Positions 1 through 7,640 of a stretch of 27,245 nucleotides of DNA are shown piece after piece. The translations under genes and the position numbers were made by a program. The first letter of the stretch is position 1. Each line of letters opens with the position of its first letter. The DNA is from JBGPYM01 sp041493205 (lineage in GTDB: Bacteria > Bacteroidota > Ignavibacteria > UBA10030 > UBA6906), in NCBI GenBank assembly GCA_041493205.1, contig JBGPYM010000012.1, forward strand, positions 1 through 27,245, in the 5' to 3' direction. The notes beneath the pieces were generated by a model, which made no database searches, was not told the DNA's origin, and worked only from the letters and a program-made list of their open reading frames with translations.

Positions 1-91
1 CCACCAGTGTCACGTCTGATGCCGATCGCCCCGCGCGCCGGCAGGCGAGAGCAATCCGCTGCCGGATCTCGTTGATACGCTCAGAAATCAT
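1..91 (-). CDS. yggS: YggS-family PLP-binding protein, N-terminal fragment (runs off the left edge)
   Basis: The reverse strand opens with an ATG at 91 and stays open for 30 codons to the edge of the window. The translation contains SERINEIRQRI, a Cys-Arg-Arg-Ala-Gly-Arg stretch and then SDVTLV. This is the typical start of the YggS/PROSC family, a cytoplasmic pyridoxal-phosphate-binding protein concerned with PLP homeostasis; the family continues after VTLV with the strand that carries the PLP lysine, which is outside the window. An in-frame TGA two codons upstream makes this ATG the only upstream start. There is no clear Shine-Dalgarno site, but a good promoter lies at 108-136. The gene is divergent from the TPR gene at 208. 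The fragment is short, so the family call rests on about 30 residues. Confidence 0.75.
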   Translation of the reverse strand, partial: MISERINEIRQRIALACRRAGRSASDVTLV

Positions 92-107
92 TGAAAATCA
101 AGATTTT

Positions 108-136
108 AATATAATCCTTTGCACCCTGAAAATCAA
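108..136 (-). promoter_or_regulatory. Candidate promoter of the yggS-family gene
   Basis: On the minus strand TTGATT (136-131) is followed after exactly 17 bases by TATATT (113-108). Transcription would start near 101, giving a leader of about 10 nt before the ATG at 91. The stretch is markedly AT-rich compared with its surroundings. It fits both a sigma-70 promoter and the Bacteroidota pattern of TTG, 20 bases, TAnnTT. Confidence 0.5.
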
Positions 137-154
137 CGCGCCTGCGGGACCTCC

Positions 155-184
155 TTGACTTCCCTCCCTTTTTTGATTTACTTG
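155..184 (+). promoter_or_regulatory. Weak candidate promoter of the TPR gene
   Basis: TTGACT at 155-160 is a near-consensus -35 element. The downstream element is poor: TTACTT at 178-183 after 17 bases, or TACTTG at 179-184 read as a partial TAnnTTTG box. It is the best candidate between the divergent genes on the plus strand. A perfect TATAAT also occurs at 110-115, but no -35 element lies at a suitable distance from it. Confidence 0.28.
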
Positions 185-207
185 AAGAAGGAATCTAAGG
201 AAGGTGC

Positions 208-1632
208 ATGAGCATTCTCGATTTCGGGAATTTTGACGACGACGCTGAGGATGACCAGGGGCGCCGGGAGCGCTTTGAAGATGAGCTGAGGAAGTATCGT
301 GATTCCCTCAAAGACGGCTCATCGGGACTGACCAACGCCGAGGCGCTCGAAGAAATCGTCAATTACTATTTCGACAATGAGAAGTACGAAGATGCCCTCC
401 ACTTCGTTACCCAGCTTCTGACCATCGTTCCGTATAGCGCAGATTTCTGGCACCGCAAGGGTCTCATCCTCGCCAACCTGTACAAATACGAAGACGCCCT
501 CGAAGCGTACGACCGCTCCCTCGCCATCAATCCCGTCGACCCGGAAAGTCTTGTGAACAAGGGGATCACGCTGGATGACCTCGCCCGCTACGACGAGGCG
601 ATTGCATGCTATAACCGGGCCCTCGAAATCGATCCGGCGCATGAGGACGCCCTGTTCAACAAGGGGATTTCCCTCGAAAAGCTGGGCAAGTATGACGATG
701 CCCTCGGCCTCTTCAAATTCATCCTGGACGGCAATGCCGAACACCGGGATGCCTGGTACGAGATGGGGTATTGCTTCGACTATCTTGAGAAACCTGCGGA
801 GTCGCTCCGCTGTTACGACGAGCACCTCAACCGGGATCCGTATAATTACAACGCCTGGTATAATCGCGGGATCGTCCTGAACCGGATGATGAACTACAAC
901 CTTGCGATCGAGAGCTACGACACAGCGCTTGCGATCCATGAGAAATTCCCCTCGGCGTGGTACAACAAGGGAAATGCCTTCGCAAACCTGGGGCGTTTGC
1001 AGGATGCGATCGCGTGTTACCGGCAGACTATTCAGCTGGACGACAAGGACGTCCCCGCATGGCATAACCTCGGGAACGCTTACGAAGAGCTGGGAGAGTA
1101 CGACGAGGCCATCAAGTGCTTCACCCAGGCAATCAAGTTCGAACCGGCGCATTACGAGTCGTATTTCGGCAGGGGGAGCTGCCATGACGCCATGGAACAA
1201 TGGCGCAAGGCGCTCACGGATTATAACAAGGCCCTGGGCCTCTGCAAGGATTACCCGGAGCTCTGGTACGCCAAGGCAGACCTCCTGTATAATATGGGAC
1301 GACCCCGGGAATCGCTCCTGAGCTACCGGATGGTCACCCGGCTGGAACCAAAGAACTTTGAGGCCTGGCTCGACTACGGCGAAACGCTCTACGAACTCGG
1401 CTATCTCAAACAGGCCCTCAAGGCCTTTGACCGCTCGGTAGAGGCGAACCCGTACGCAGCCGAACCGTTTTACAGCAGGGCGAAAGTCCTTCTGCTGTTG
1501 AACAGGGTATATGAATCCGTGGAATCGCTGAAGAACTCGTTCAAGCTGGACCCGGAGAAACGAAAACAGTTTGAGGAGGAATTCCCCGGCGTCCGGTCCA
1601 TCAAGGAGTTCAAACACCTGTTGCGCAGATAA
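208..1632 (+). CDS. Cytoplasmic tetratricopeptide (TPR) repeat protein, 12 repeats
   Basis: The 474-residue protein has an acidic N-terminus of about 40 residues and then an almost uninterrupted run of about twelve 34-residue TPR units (roughly residues 44-452). Most show the W/Y at position 4, G/A at 8, A at 20 and D/N-P at 32 expected for TPRs. No signal peptide or membrane segment is visible, so it is probably a cytoplasmic scaffold for protein-protein contacts. The ATG at 208 is preceded by a strong Shine-Dalgarno site, AAGGAAGG, at 197-204. The gene stands alone: it is divergent from the yggS-family gene and closed by the terminator at 1657-1690. Similar all-TPR proteins are common in Bacteroidota and Chlorobi; no specific partner can be inferred. 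Confidence 0.9.
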   Translation: MSILDFGNFDDDAEDDQGRRERFEDELRKYRDSLKDGSSGLTNAEALEEIVNYYFDNEKYEDALHFVTQLLTIVPYSADFWHRKGLILANLYKYEDALEAYDRSLAINPVDPESLVNKGITLDDLARYDEAIACYNRALEIDPAHEDALFNKGISLEKLGKYDDALGLFKFILDGNAEHRDAWYEMGYCFDYLEKPAESLRCYDEHLNRDPYNYNAWYNRGIVLNRMMNYNLAIESYDTALAIHEKFPSAWYNKGNAFANLGRLQDAIACYRQTIQLDDKDVPAWHNLGNAYEELGEYDEAIKCFTQAIKFEPAHYESYFGRGSCHDAMEQWRKALTDYNKALGLCKDYPELWYAKADLLYNMGRPRESLLSYRMVTRLEPKNFEAWLDYGETLYELGYLKQALKAFDRSVEANPYAAEPFYSRAKVLLLLNRVYESVESLKNSFKLDPEKRKQFEEEFPGVRSIKEFKHLLRR

Positions 1633-1656
1633 CCGCGCGCGCGTGATGTACGGTAT

Positions 1657-1690
1657 GACCTTGTTCCGCGCACCGGGACGAGGTCTTTTT
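1657..1690 (+). terminator. Rho-independent terminator of the TPR gene
   Basis: GACCTTGTTCC (1657-1667) pairs with GGGACGAGGTC (1675-1685) to form an 11-bp stem with two G-U pairs and a 7-base loop, followed immediately by five T residues (1686-1690). It lies 24 nt after the TPR stop codon and separates that gene from larE. Confidence 0.8.
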
Positions 1691-1712
1691 ATGTTTCTCA
1701 CGGGGTGACAGT

Positions 1713-2558
1713 ATGCTCTCTGCAGACACTGCGGCAAAGCTCGGTTCCCTTCGCTCCATCCTCCGGGCCATGGAGAGTGTCGCCATCGGCTATTCAGGAG
1801 GTGTGGACAGCACACTGCTGCTGAAAGTCGCCGTCGACGAGCTGGGTGGGCGCGCCGTCGCGATGATCGGACGATCGGCCACGTATCCCACACGCGAGTT
1901 CGAGGAGGCGCTCGCCCTCGCCACGGCCTTCGGCGCACGCACCGTCGTCGTCGACACCGAAGAAACTGATGACCTGAAGTTCCGGGAAAACCCCCCGGAC
2001 CGCTGCTACTACTGCAAGACGGAGTTGTTCGGCAAACTCGGATCGATCGCGGAGCGGGAAGGGCTCCGGTGGATCGCGGATGGAACCATCACCGACGACC
2101 TGGGTGACTTCCGCCCCGGTATGAAAGCGAAGGGGGAACACAACGTCCGTTCTCCGCTGCTGGAAGCGGGGTTGAGCAAGTCGGAGGTGCGCGCGCTCTC
2201 GAAAGAACTCGGCCTGCCGACATGGGACAAGCCCGCGTTCGCCTGCCTTTCCTCGCGGTTTCCCTACGGTACCGCCATCACTCCGGACCATCTGGCAAGC
2301 GTGGACAGGGCCGAGACGCTGCTGCGCGATCTGGGGTTCCGTTTTTTCCGCGTACGGTTTCACGATGCGAACACGGCACGCATTGAGGTGGGTCCCCGGG
2401 AAATTCACCGTCTCCTCGAAGACGGCATCCGCGAAATGATTGTCCGCCATATGAAGGAACTTGGCTTTACGTATGTGACTCTCGACCTGCAGGGGTACCG
2501 GACCGGTTCGATGAACGAAGTTCTTACGCCTGAAACGAAAAACCAGCTGTCGCGGTAA
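1713..2558 (+). CDS. larE: LarE-type ATP-dependent sulfur transferase
   Basis: The 281-residue protein is a PP-loop ATP pyrophosphatase with the ATP loop SGGVDS at residues 28-33. It has the LarE-type motif KPAFACLSSRFPYG with Cys178, the position of the sulfur-donating Cys176 of Lactiplantibacillus LarE. LarE inserts sulfur into the pyridinium dicarboxylate precursor of the nickel-pincer cofactor (NPN). A further pair of cysteines, Cys98 and Cys101 (RCYYCK), suggests the three-cysteine version reported to hold a [4Fe-4S] cluster, which could turn over repeatedly; this is an inference. A GGGGTGA site precedes the ATG. larA, larB and larC are not in the window. The stop lies 6 nt before the next gene, so the two are probably co-transcribed. 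Family membership is clear; the exact substrate is not proven. Confidence 0.88.
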   Translation: MLSADTAAKLGSLRSILRAMESVAIGYSGGVDSTLLLKVAVDELGGRAVAMIGRSATYPTREFEEALALATAFGARTVVVDTEETDDLKFRENPPDRCYYCKTELFGKLGSIAEREGLRWIADGTITDDLGDFRPGMKAKGEHNVRSPLLEAGLSKSEVRALSKELGLPTWDKPAFACLSSRFPYGTAITPDHLASVDRAETLLRDLGFRFFRVRFHDANTARIEVGPREIHRLLEDGIREMIVRHMKELGFTYVTLDLQGYRTGSMNEVLTPETKNQLSR

Positions 2559-2564
2559 CCTGTC

Positions 2565-3800
2565 GTGCCGGAAAAGCCTCTCCCCCGACTGGTCGTCCTG
2601 GGTACCGGATTCGGCGCCTTCAATCTTGTCAAGCGCGTCGGCAACGGTTACGACGTCACCGTCATCAGCCCCCGGAATCACTTCCTTTTCACGCCTCTCC
2701 TTCCCGGCACCACCGTCGGCACGCTGGAATTCCGGAGCATCATCGAGCCCATTCGGCATGCCCGCAGCGACATCACGTTCTACCATGCCGCGGCAACGGG
2801 GCTTGACACGGCCGCCCGGCAGGTGCAGTGCCGCGGCACTGCGGCAGGCGACCCGTTCACGGTTCCCTACGACATTCTCGTGATTGCCGTCGGCGCCGTC
2901 AGTAATACCTTCAACGTCCCGGGGGTCGAGCAGTATGCGCTCTTCCTGAGGGAGTTGCACGATGCGCGCGAGCTCCGTCAGCGCATTATCGGATGCTTTG
3001 AGCGGGCAAACCTCCCGGGGCTCTCAGACGCGGAACGGCACCGGCTTCTCTCGTTTGTCGTGTGCGGCGGGGGCCCGACCGGCGTCGAGTTTGCCGCGGA
3101 ACTGAACGACTTCATGGTGGAAGATCTCCGCCGGTCGTATCCCTCCCTGGTCGCGCAGGCCCGGATAACGCTCGTGGAAGCCACCGACGAGATCCTCAGC
3201 ACCTTTGACCGGAAATTACGGGTCTATGCGATGGACCTGTTCCGGCGGCAGAAGATAAACGTCCTGACAGGTTCTCTTGTGGTCCGCGTGGAACCGGGCG
3301 CGGTGCATTGTGCCGACGGCTCCGTCCTCCCCTTCGGTCTCCTCCTCTGGTCCACGGGGAACGGCCCCACCGCGTTTGCCGGGAGCGTACCTCTGCCGAA
3401 GGACCGCCAGGGCCGATTGATCACCGACGACTATTTCGTGGTGCGGGGAACCAGCGATATCTACGCACTCGGTGATTGCAGCCTCGTGGAGCAACACCCG
3501 CTTCCCGCCACATCGCAGGTGGCCCAGCAGCAGGGGAAATACCTGGCGGCTGCCCTCAGCCGCCGCGCGCGCGGTCTGACGGCCGGCCCGTTCCGCTACC
3601 GCCACCTCGGGATGCTCGCATACATCGGGATGGACAGGGCCCTTGCGGACCTGGACCAGATCAAAGGACGGGGGTGGGCGACATGGCTCTTCTGGCGCTC
3701 CGCATATCTTTCACGCATCGTGAGTCTGAAAAACAAAACCCTCGTCCTCTTTGACTGGTGCAAGGCGAAGATCTTCGGACGGGACACCAGTCAGTTCTGA
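2565..3800 (+). CDS. Type II NADH:quinone oxidoreductase-like FAD protein (NDH-2 family)
   Basis: The 411-residue protein has two Rossmann dinucleotide motifs: GTGFGA (residues 13-18) for FAD and GGGPTGVE (168-175) for NAD(P)H. ALGDC (301-305) is the second FAD contact, and SQVAQQQG (317-324) resembles the AQxAxQ quinone-site motif of NDH-2. The C-terminus (about 371-405) is rich in aromatic and basic residues, as in the amphipathic anchor that holds NDH-2 on the inner face of the membrane. The expected role is non-proton-pumping NADH oxidation with reduction of quinone. The start is GTG at 2565, only 6 nt after larE. Start-codon choice is moderately sure because the FAD motif begins within a dozen residues. 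Other members of the pyridine nucleotide-disulfide oxidoreductase superfamily cannot be wholly excluded. Confidence 0.85.
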   Translation: MPEKPLPRLVVLGTGFGAFNLVKRVGNGYDVTVISPRNHFLFTPLLPGTTVGTLEFRSIIEPIRHARSDITFYHAAATGLDTAARQVQCRGTAAGDPFTVPYDILVIAVGAVSNTFNVPGVEQYALFLRELHDARELRQRIIGCFERANLPGLSDAERHRLLSFVVCGGGPTGVEFAAELNDFMVEDLRRSYPSLVAQARITLVEATDEILSTFDRKLRVYAMDLFRRQKINVLTGSLVVRVEPGAVHCADGSVLPFGLLLWSTGNGPTAFAGSVPLPKDRQGRLITDDYFVVRGTSDIYALGDCSLVEQHPLPATSQVAQQQGKYLAAALSRRARGLTAGPFRYRHLGMLAYIGMDRALADLDQIKGRGWATWLFWRSAYLSRIVSLKNKTLVLFDWCKAKIFGRDTSQF

Positions 3801-3824
3801 ACATTCTATTCTCAACGACACCCC

Positions 3825-4244
3825 ATGGGCTTTCAAAAATTCGAATCCGAGATCACCGTCCGGCCGGACGACATCGACATGAACAATCATGTGCATACCT
3901 CGCGTTACTTCGACTACTACCTCTTCGCGCGGTATGATCAGATGGAACGATGCTACGGCATTCCGATGGAGAAATTTCTCGCACACGGGTGGACATGGTT
4001 TGTGAAATCCTGCCAGATCGAATTCAAACGGCCTCTCGTCATGGGTGAAACGGTCATCGTCCGCACCTGGCTGGAGAGCTTTGAGAAATCCGAAGCGCGC
4101 GTCCGGTTTCTGATCATCAAGAAGAAGACCGGCAAGACTGCCGCGGAGGGCATGGTGCTGAACACGATGATCAACATCGCGAGCGGCAGACCGGAGCTGA
4201 TCCCCGACTGGGTGATCGCACAGTATACCAGGTTCACCGACTGA
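3825..4244 (+). CDS. Acyl-CoA thioesterase, 4HBT/YbgC-like hotdog fold
   Basis: The 139-residue protein is the usual size of a single hotdog domain. Near the N-terminus it has R13-x-x-D16-x-D18 followed by N-H22-V23 and a Tyr-rich helix, matching the 4-hydroxybenzoyl-CoA thioesterase pattern RxxDxDxxGHVNNxxY, with Asp16 at the catalytic position. The usual Gly and second Asn are Asn and His here. It should hydrolyse an acyl-CoA or acyl-ACP thioester in the cytoplasm; the chain specificity cannot be read from the sequence. It starts 24 nt after the NDH-2-like gene and may close the larE transcript. No Shine-Dalgarno site is visible before the ATG. Confidence 0.85.
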   Translation: MGFQKFESEITVRPDDIDMNNHVHTSRYFDYYLFARYDQMERCYGIPMEKFLAHGWTWFVKSCQIEFKRPLVMGETVIVRTWLESFEKSEARVRFLIIKKKTGKTAAEGMVLNTMINIASGRPELIPDWVIAQYTRFTD

Positions 4245-4259
4245 CCGTCGCAGACTTGC

Positions 4260-4288
4260 TTGCTTCTCCCGGCCGATTGGCGTATCTT
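4260..4288 (+). promoter_or_regulatory. Candidate promoter for the beta-propeller lipoprotein and pyrF
   Basis: TTGCTT (4260-4265) is followed after 17 bases by TATCTT (4283-4288), in the 130-base gap between the thioesterase and lipoprotein genes. The same -10 hexamer and spacing occur upstream of lon. The leader would be about 80 nt. Confidence 0.42.
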
Positions 4289-4374
4289 CACGCAATTGTG
4301 AGACCCCCGTTGTGCCGGATCCGATGACCGTTCCGCGCATTCTGCAGGTAAACATTTCCCGGGAGGGACAAACC

Positions 4375-5217
4375 ATGAAAACGAGCGCACTCCTGGTGTC
4401 GGCCTTTCTGCTCCTCGCGGGATGTGACCGCCAGCAGGACGGGGTGGTGGCCTTCCAGTCGAACAGGGACGGCAATTTTGAGATCTATACGATGAACGCG
4501 GACGGCTCATCGCAGCAGCGCCTCACACAGCACCCGGCCAACGACATTGCCGCCGCATGGTCGCCCGACGGTTCACGGATTGCATTCGCATCCGATCGCG
4601 ACGGTACATGGGACATTTACACGATGCGGCCGGACGGATCGGATCTCAAGCAATTGACCCGGGGACAGGGCGCAAATACCGCTCCGTCATGGGGGAACGG
4701 CGGATCGACCATCCTGTTCATTTCAACCCGCGATGCCGTCAACGGCGATGTTTACCGGATGACTGCCGATGGTTCGGCGACCGACCGGATCACCGCCGAT
4801 TCACTCGTCAAAGATACGCCCGTCATGACACGCGACGGAAAGGCCGTGCTGGTCACCCTCAACATCAAGGGGCGCTTTTCCATCGCGTCGATCGCCCTCG
4901 GATCACGAAAGGTGACCGTCCTGACTCCTCCGGACCATGACAGCGAAACGCCCGTCATCGCTCCCTACGGTGATGAGGTCATGTTTGCCACCAACAGGGA
5001 TGGTAACTATGAGATTTACTCCATGACCACTGCCGGCGCCTCGCAAACGCGCCTGACAGCCAACGATGTCGATGACCGGATGCCGTCCTACACCGCAACG
5101 CAGGGCGAAGTTCTTGTGGCCAAGAAGGGGGGCGTCTACCGCGTTACGCTCGCAACGAAGAAGGAGACCGTGCTGTCGTACAAGGGTGACTACGCACCCG
5201 CCTGGCACACCCGCTGA
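4375..5217 (+). CDS. TolB-like PD40 beta-propeller lipoprotein
   Basis: The 280-residue protein begins with a lipoprotein signal peptide ending in LLLAGC, with the lipidated Cys at residue 17. The rest consists of about six repeats of the PD40/WD40-like TolB type (FxSNRDGNxEIYxMxxDGS... and WSPDGSRIAF forms), predicted to fold as a beta-propeller in the periplasm, anchored to a membrane. The start chosen is the ATG at 4375, which has GGGAGGGA just upstream and leads directly into the signal peptide; an in-frame ATG at 4312 would put 21 non-signal residues in front. No Tol-Pal genes are nearby, so this is not TolB itself. A role in binding a protein or glycan is plausible but not shown. Confidence 0.85.
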   Translation: MKTSALLVSAFLLLAGCDRQQDGVVAFQSNRDGNFEIYTMNADGSSQQRLTQHPANDIAAAWSPDGSRIAFASDRDGTWDIYTMRPDGSDLKQLTRGQGANTAPSWGNGGSTILFISTRDAVNGDVYRMTADGSATDRITADSLVKDTPVMTRDGKAVLVTLNIKGRFSIASIALGSRKVTVLTPPDHDSETPVIAPYGDEVMFATNRDGNYEIYSMTTAGASQTRLTANDVDDRMPSYTATQGEVLVAKKGGVYRVTLATKKETVLSYKGDYAPAWHTR

Positions 5218-5241
5218 TTCCCACCACGCACGAATGGGCGC

Positions 5242-6060
5242 ATGAATTTCTACCGCAAGCTCCGCAGCATCCAGAAGAAGAACAACAGCCTTCTCTGCAT
5301 CGGGCTCGACACGGACATCAACAAGATTCCGGAGTTCCTCTTCGAATTCGGCGACCCCATCTACGAGTTCAACCGGCGTATCATCGATGCAACGAAGGAC
5401 CTTGTCTGCGCGTACAAGATCAACATGGCGTTCTATGAAGTCACGGGCGAGCATGGATGGTACACCGTGCACCAGACGCTGGCGCGGATTCCCGAGGAGA
5501 TTGTCACCATCGGCGACGCAAAGCGGGGCGATATCGGGAATTCGTCAGAAGCATACGCAAAGCTCATCGTCGACGACTACGAGTTCGCCGCCTGCACGGT
5601 CAACCCGTACATGGGCGCAGACTCGGTCAAGCCCTTCATGAAGAACGCCCACCAGGGCGTCTTCGTCCTGGCTCTGACCTCCAATCCTGGCGCGGCGGAT
5701 TTTCAGTACCTTCCGGTCCGGGGCCGCCCCCTGTACGAGCATGTCATCTCCCGGGTGAAGAAATGGAACACCCGGAACAACTGCGGTTTTGTGGTGGGGG
5801 CCACCCGGCCGAGGGAGTTGAAACGGATCCGATCCCTGGTCAACGGGATGCCCATTCTCATTCCGGGCATCGGGGCGCAGGGCGGAGACCTTGACTCGTC
5901 TGTCCGGTACGGATGCGACAAGGAGGGATTCATGGCGGTGATTAATGCCAGCCGGAGCATCCTGTACGCTTCGGGCGGGGTGAATTTCGCCCGTGCAGCA
6001 CGCGTCGAAGCGGAACGTCTCCGCAACGCCATCAACACTTCACGCGCCCGGTATTTCTGA
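5242..6060 (+). CDS. pyrF: Orotidine 5'-phosphate decarboxylase, type 2
   Basis: The 272-residue protein decarboxylates OMP to UMP, the last step of de novo pyrimidine synthesis. The catalytic Asp-x-Lys-x-x-Asp motif is present as DAKRGD (residues 92-97). The substrate-binding GLDTD (21-25) and Lys59 are also present, and PGIGAQGGD near the C-terminus is the phosphate-binding loop. Its length and the form of DAKRGDIGNS match the longer type-2 PyrF found in Bacteroidota, Actinobacteria and myxobacteria rather than the E. coli type of about 230 residues. It starts 24 nt after the lipoprotein gene and probably shares its transcript. No Shine-Dalgarno site is visible. No other pyrimidine genes are in the window. 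Confidence 0.95.
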   Translation: MNFYRKLRSIQKKNNSLLCIGLDTDINKIPEFLFEFGDPIYEFNRRIIDATKDLVCAYKINMAFYEVTGEHGWYTVHQTLARIPEEIVTIGDAKRGDIGNSSEAYAKLIVDDYEFAACTVNPYMGADSVKPFMKNAHQGVFVLALTSNPGAADFQYLPVRGRPLYEHVISRVKKWNTRNNCGFVVGATRPRELKRIRSLVNGMPILIPGIGAQGGDLDSSVRYGCDKEGFMAVINASRSILYASGGVNFARAARVEAERLRNAINTSRARYF

Positions 6061-6092
6061 CATCGTCGTCATCGTTTTGTCGGTTTTCTTTA

Positions 6093-6124
6093 CTCTGTTC
6101 TCTCTACTCTTTTCTCTGTTCTCT
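6093..6124 (+). repeat. Polypyrimidine tract with an 11-bp direct repeat
   Basis: CTCTGTTCTCT occurs perfectly at 6093-6103 and again at 6114-6124, a 21-bp period. It sits within a tract (about 6085-6129) that is almost all T and C, in the gap between pyrF and the DUF2851 gene. This composition is unlike the rest of the window. Confidence 0.8.
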
Positions 6125-6164
6125 TTTCATCCACCCTCCGGGGGCGACTTGAAAGGAGCCCGAC

Positions 6165-7640
6165 ATGCCCCGCCCCCGCCCTCCCGAATCTTTTCTCCGT
6201 CATGTGTGGCAGCAGCTTCTGTTCATCCGCGACGGCCTGTCAACCACCGATGGCGCGCCGGTCACCGTTCTTTCTCCCGGTGAGCTCAACACCGATGGCG
6301 GTCCGGACTTCCGTGACGCGCGGGTCAGGATCGGCGGCGTCGTGTACCTTGGCGACATCGAACTCCATGGTGATGGCGCATCCTGGCACGCGCACAACCA
6401 TTCGGAGGATCCGCATTACAACCGCGTCATTCTGCATGTCGTCTTTACGGCCGATGCGGCAACACCGCCGGCAACAACCTCCACCGGCCGGAAAATACCC
6501 CTGCTCATTCTTCAGCCGTTCATCGACCCCGGGCTCTCCATGCCGGGTCCCGGCAACTCTTCCCTCGCCGCATCCCCCCTGCTCCCCTGCACGCCCTTCA
6601 ATGAAACCGTTCCCGGAGATCTTATCCGGTCGTGGCTTCACGTTTTGGCCCGTGAGCGCCTTGAGCTCCGCATCCGCGCCCTTCACGGACGGCTGTGTGA
6701 ATTGATCGATGAGACTCGGGGTGCGGCCCGCGAGCCGTTCAAACGGTATCATGGCAACCCGGGCGAGATCCCCCCTCCCCAGAGCGGATACTCGCGCGGC
6801 GAGTACGCGCTGCACTCCGTCTGGGAGCAGCTTCTCTACGAGAATCTGCTGGAGGGGATGGGGTACCGCAACAACCGCGCGCCGTTTCGCGCCCTTGCGC
6901 GGTCGGTGCGGCTCGCCGCTCTGAAACGTTTCGACCTGCGGGATACTCCGACCATGCAGGGGATCCTCTTCGGAGCAGCCGGACTGCTCCCGGTGCCGCG
7001 CACGCTCGCCGCCAGGGAAAGCCGGGCTGCCGTGCGCGCGCTCCGCCGCCGGTGGAAGGAGATCCGCCCCGCTCTGCGCATACCCCTGTTGCACGAAGCT
7101 GACTGGCTCTTCTTCCGGTTGCGACCCTCCAATTTCCCCACTGCCAGAATCGCCTCGTTCGCCTGCTGCCTCCCCTCGCTTTTCGTGCCCGGATCATTGC
7201 GCACGCTGATCGCCCTCTTCTCCAGGGACCCCCCCTCCCCGCGGGCGCTGCGGGCCGATGTCGCCGCGCTGTTCCGCTTTACCCCCGACGCGTACTGGTC
7301 GCGTCATCGTCACTTCCGGAGCGCAGGACCAGGAGGCGGGATTGCGATCGGACGCGAACGCGTCGCCGATTGTACGGTCACGGTGCTCATCCCGTTCGTC
7401 ATGTTGTATGCACGGATCTTTACCAGCGTTCATGCCTACCGGGGCGCGCGCGCGCTTCTGGACGCGCTCCCTCCACCCCGATGGAACGCGGTGACACGGG
7501 CGGTCAGGGACGGTCTGCTGAAGGACAGGCTGCCGCTTACCACCGCCGGCGAGCACCAGGGGGCGTTGCAGCTGTACAGGGTGTACTGCACGCAGGGGCG
7601 TTGCGGGGGGTGTCGCGTGGGAAAATGTATCGGATGCTAG
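6165..7640 (+). CDS. DUF2851 family protein
   Basis: The 491-residue protein opens with a helix (ESFLRHVWQQLLF) and then the core family pattern: LNTDGGPDF (41-49), GDIELHG (63-69), WHAHNHSEDPHYNRVILHVV (74-93). These conserved Asp, Glu and His residues (D48, E66, H68, H91) recall the D...ExK-like centre of PD-(D/E)XK nucleases; that is my inference. The last 17 residues hold five cysteines (475, 480, 483, 488, 491), a likely metal-binding tail. No signal peptide is visible, so it is probably cytoplasmic. The ATG has a strong AAAGGAG site upstream. DUF2851 is largely confined to Bacteroidota/Chlorobi and has no established function. Its stop overlaps the convergent gene by 4 bp. Confidence 0.88.
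   Translation: MPRPRPPESFLRHVWQQLLFIRDGLSTTDGAPVTVLSPGELNTDGGPDFRDARVRIGGVVYLGDIELHGDGASWHAHNHSEDPHYNRVILHVVFTADAATPPATTSTGRKIPLLILQPFIDPGLSMPGPGNSSLAASPLLPCTPFNETVPGDLIRSWLHVLARERLELRIRALHGRLCELIDETRGAAREPFKRYHGNPGEIPPPQSGYSRGEYALHSVWEQLLYENLLEGMGYRNNRAPFRALARSVRLAALKRFDLRDTPTMQGILFGAAGLLPVPRTLAARESRAAVRALRRRWKEIRPALRIPLLHEADWLFFRLRPSNFPTARIASFACCLPSLFVPGSLRTLIALFSRDPPSPRALRADVAALFRFTPDAYWSRHRHFRSAGPGGGIAIGRERVADCTVTVLIPFVMLYARIFTSVHAYRGARALLDALPPPRWNAVTRAVRDGLLKDRLPLTTAGEHQGALQLYRVYCTQGRCGGCRVGKCIGC

Noticed and set aside
319..1938. A 539-codon open frame on the minus strand across the TPR gene and into larE
   Set aside because: It is antisense to two well-supported genes, has no recognisable domain and reads through the terminator at 1657-1690. 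Long spurious frames are expected in high-GC DNA.
1794..2960. A 388-codon minus-strand frame across larE and the NDH-2-like gene
   Set aside because: Antisense to conserved genes with clear motifs; its composition is Arg/Val-rich shadow sequence without domains.
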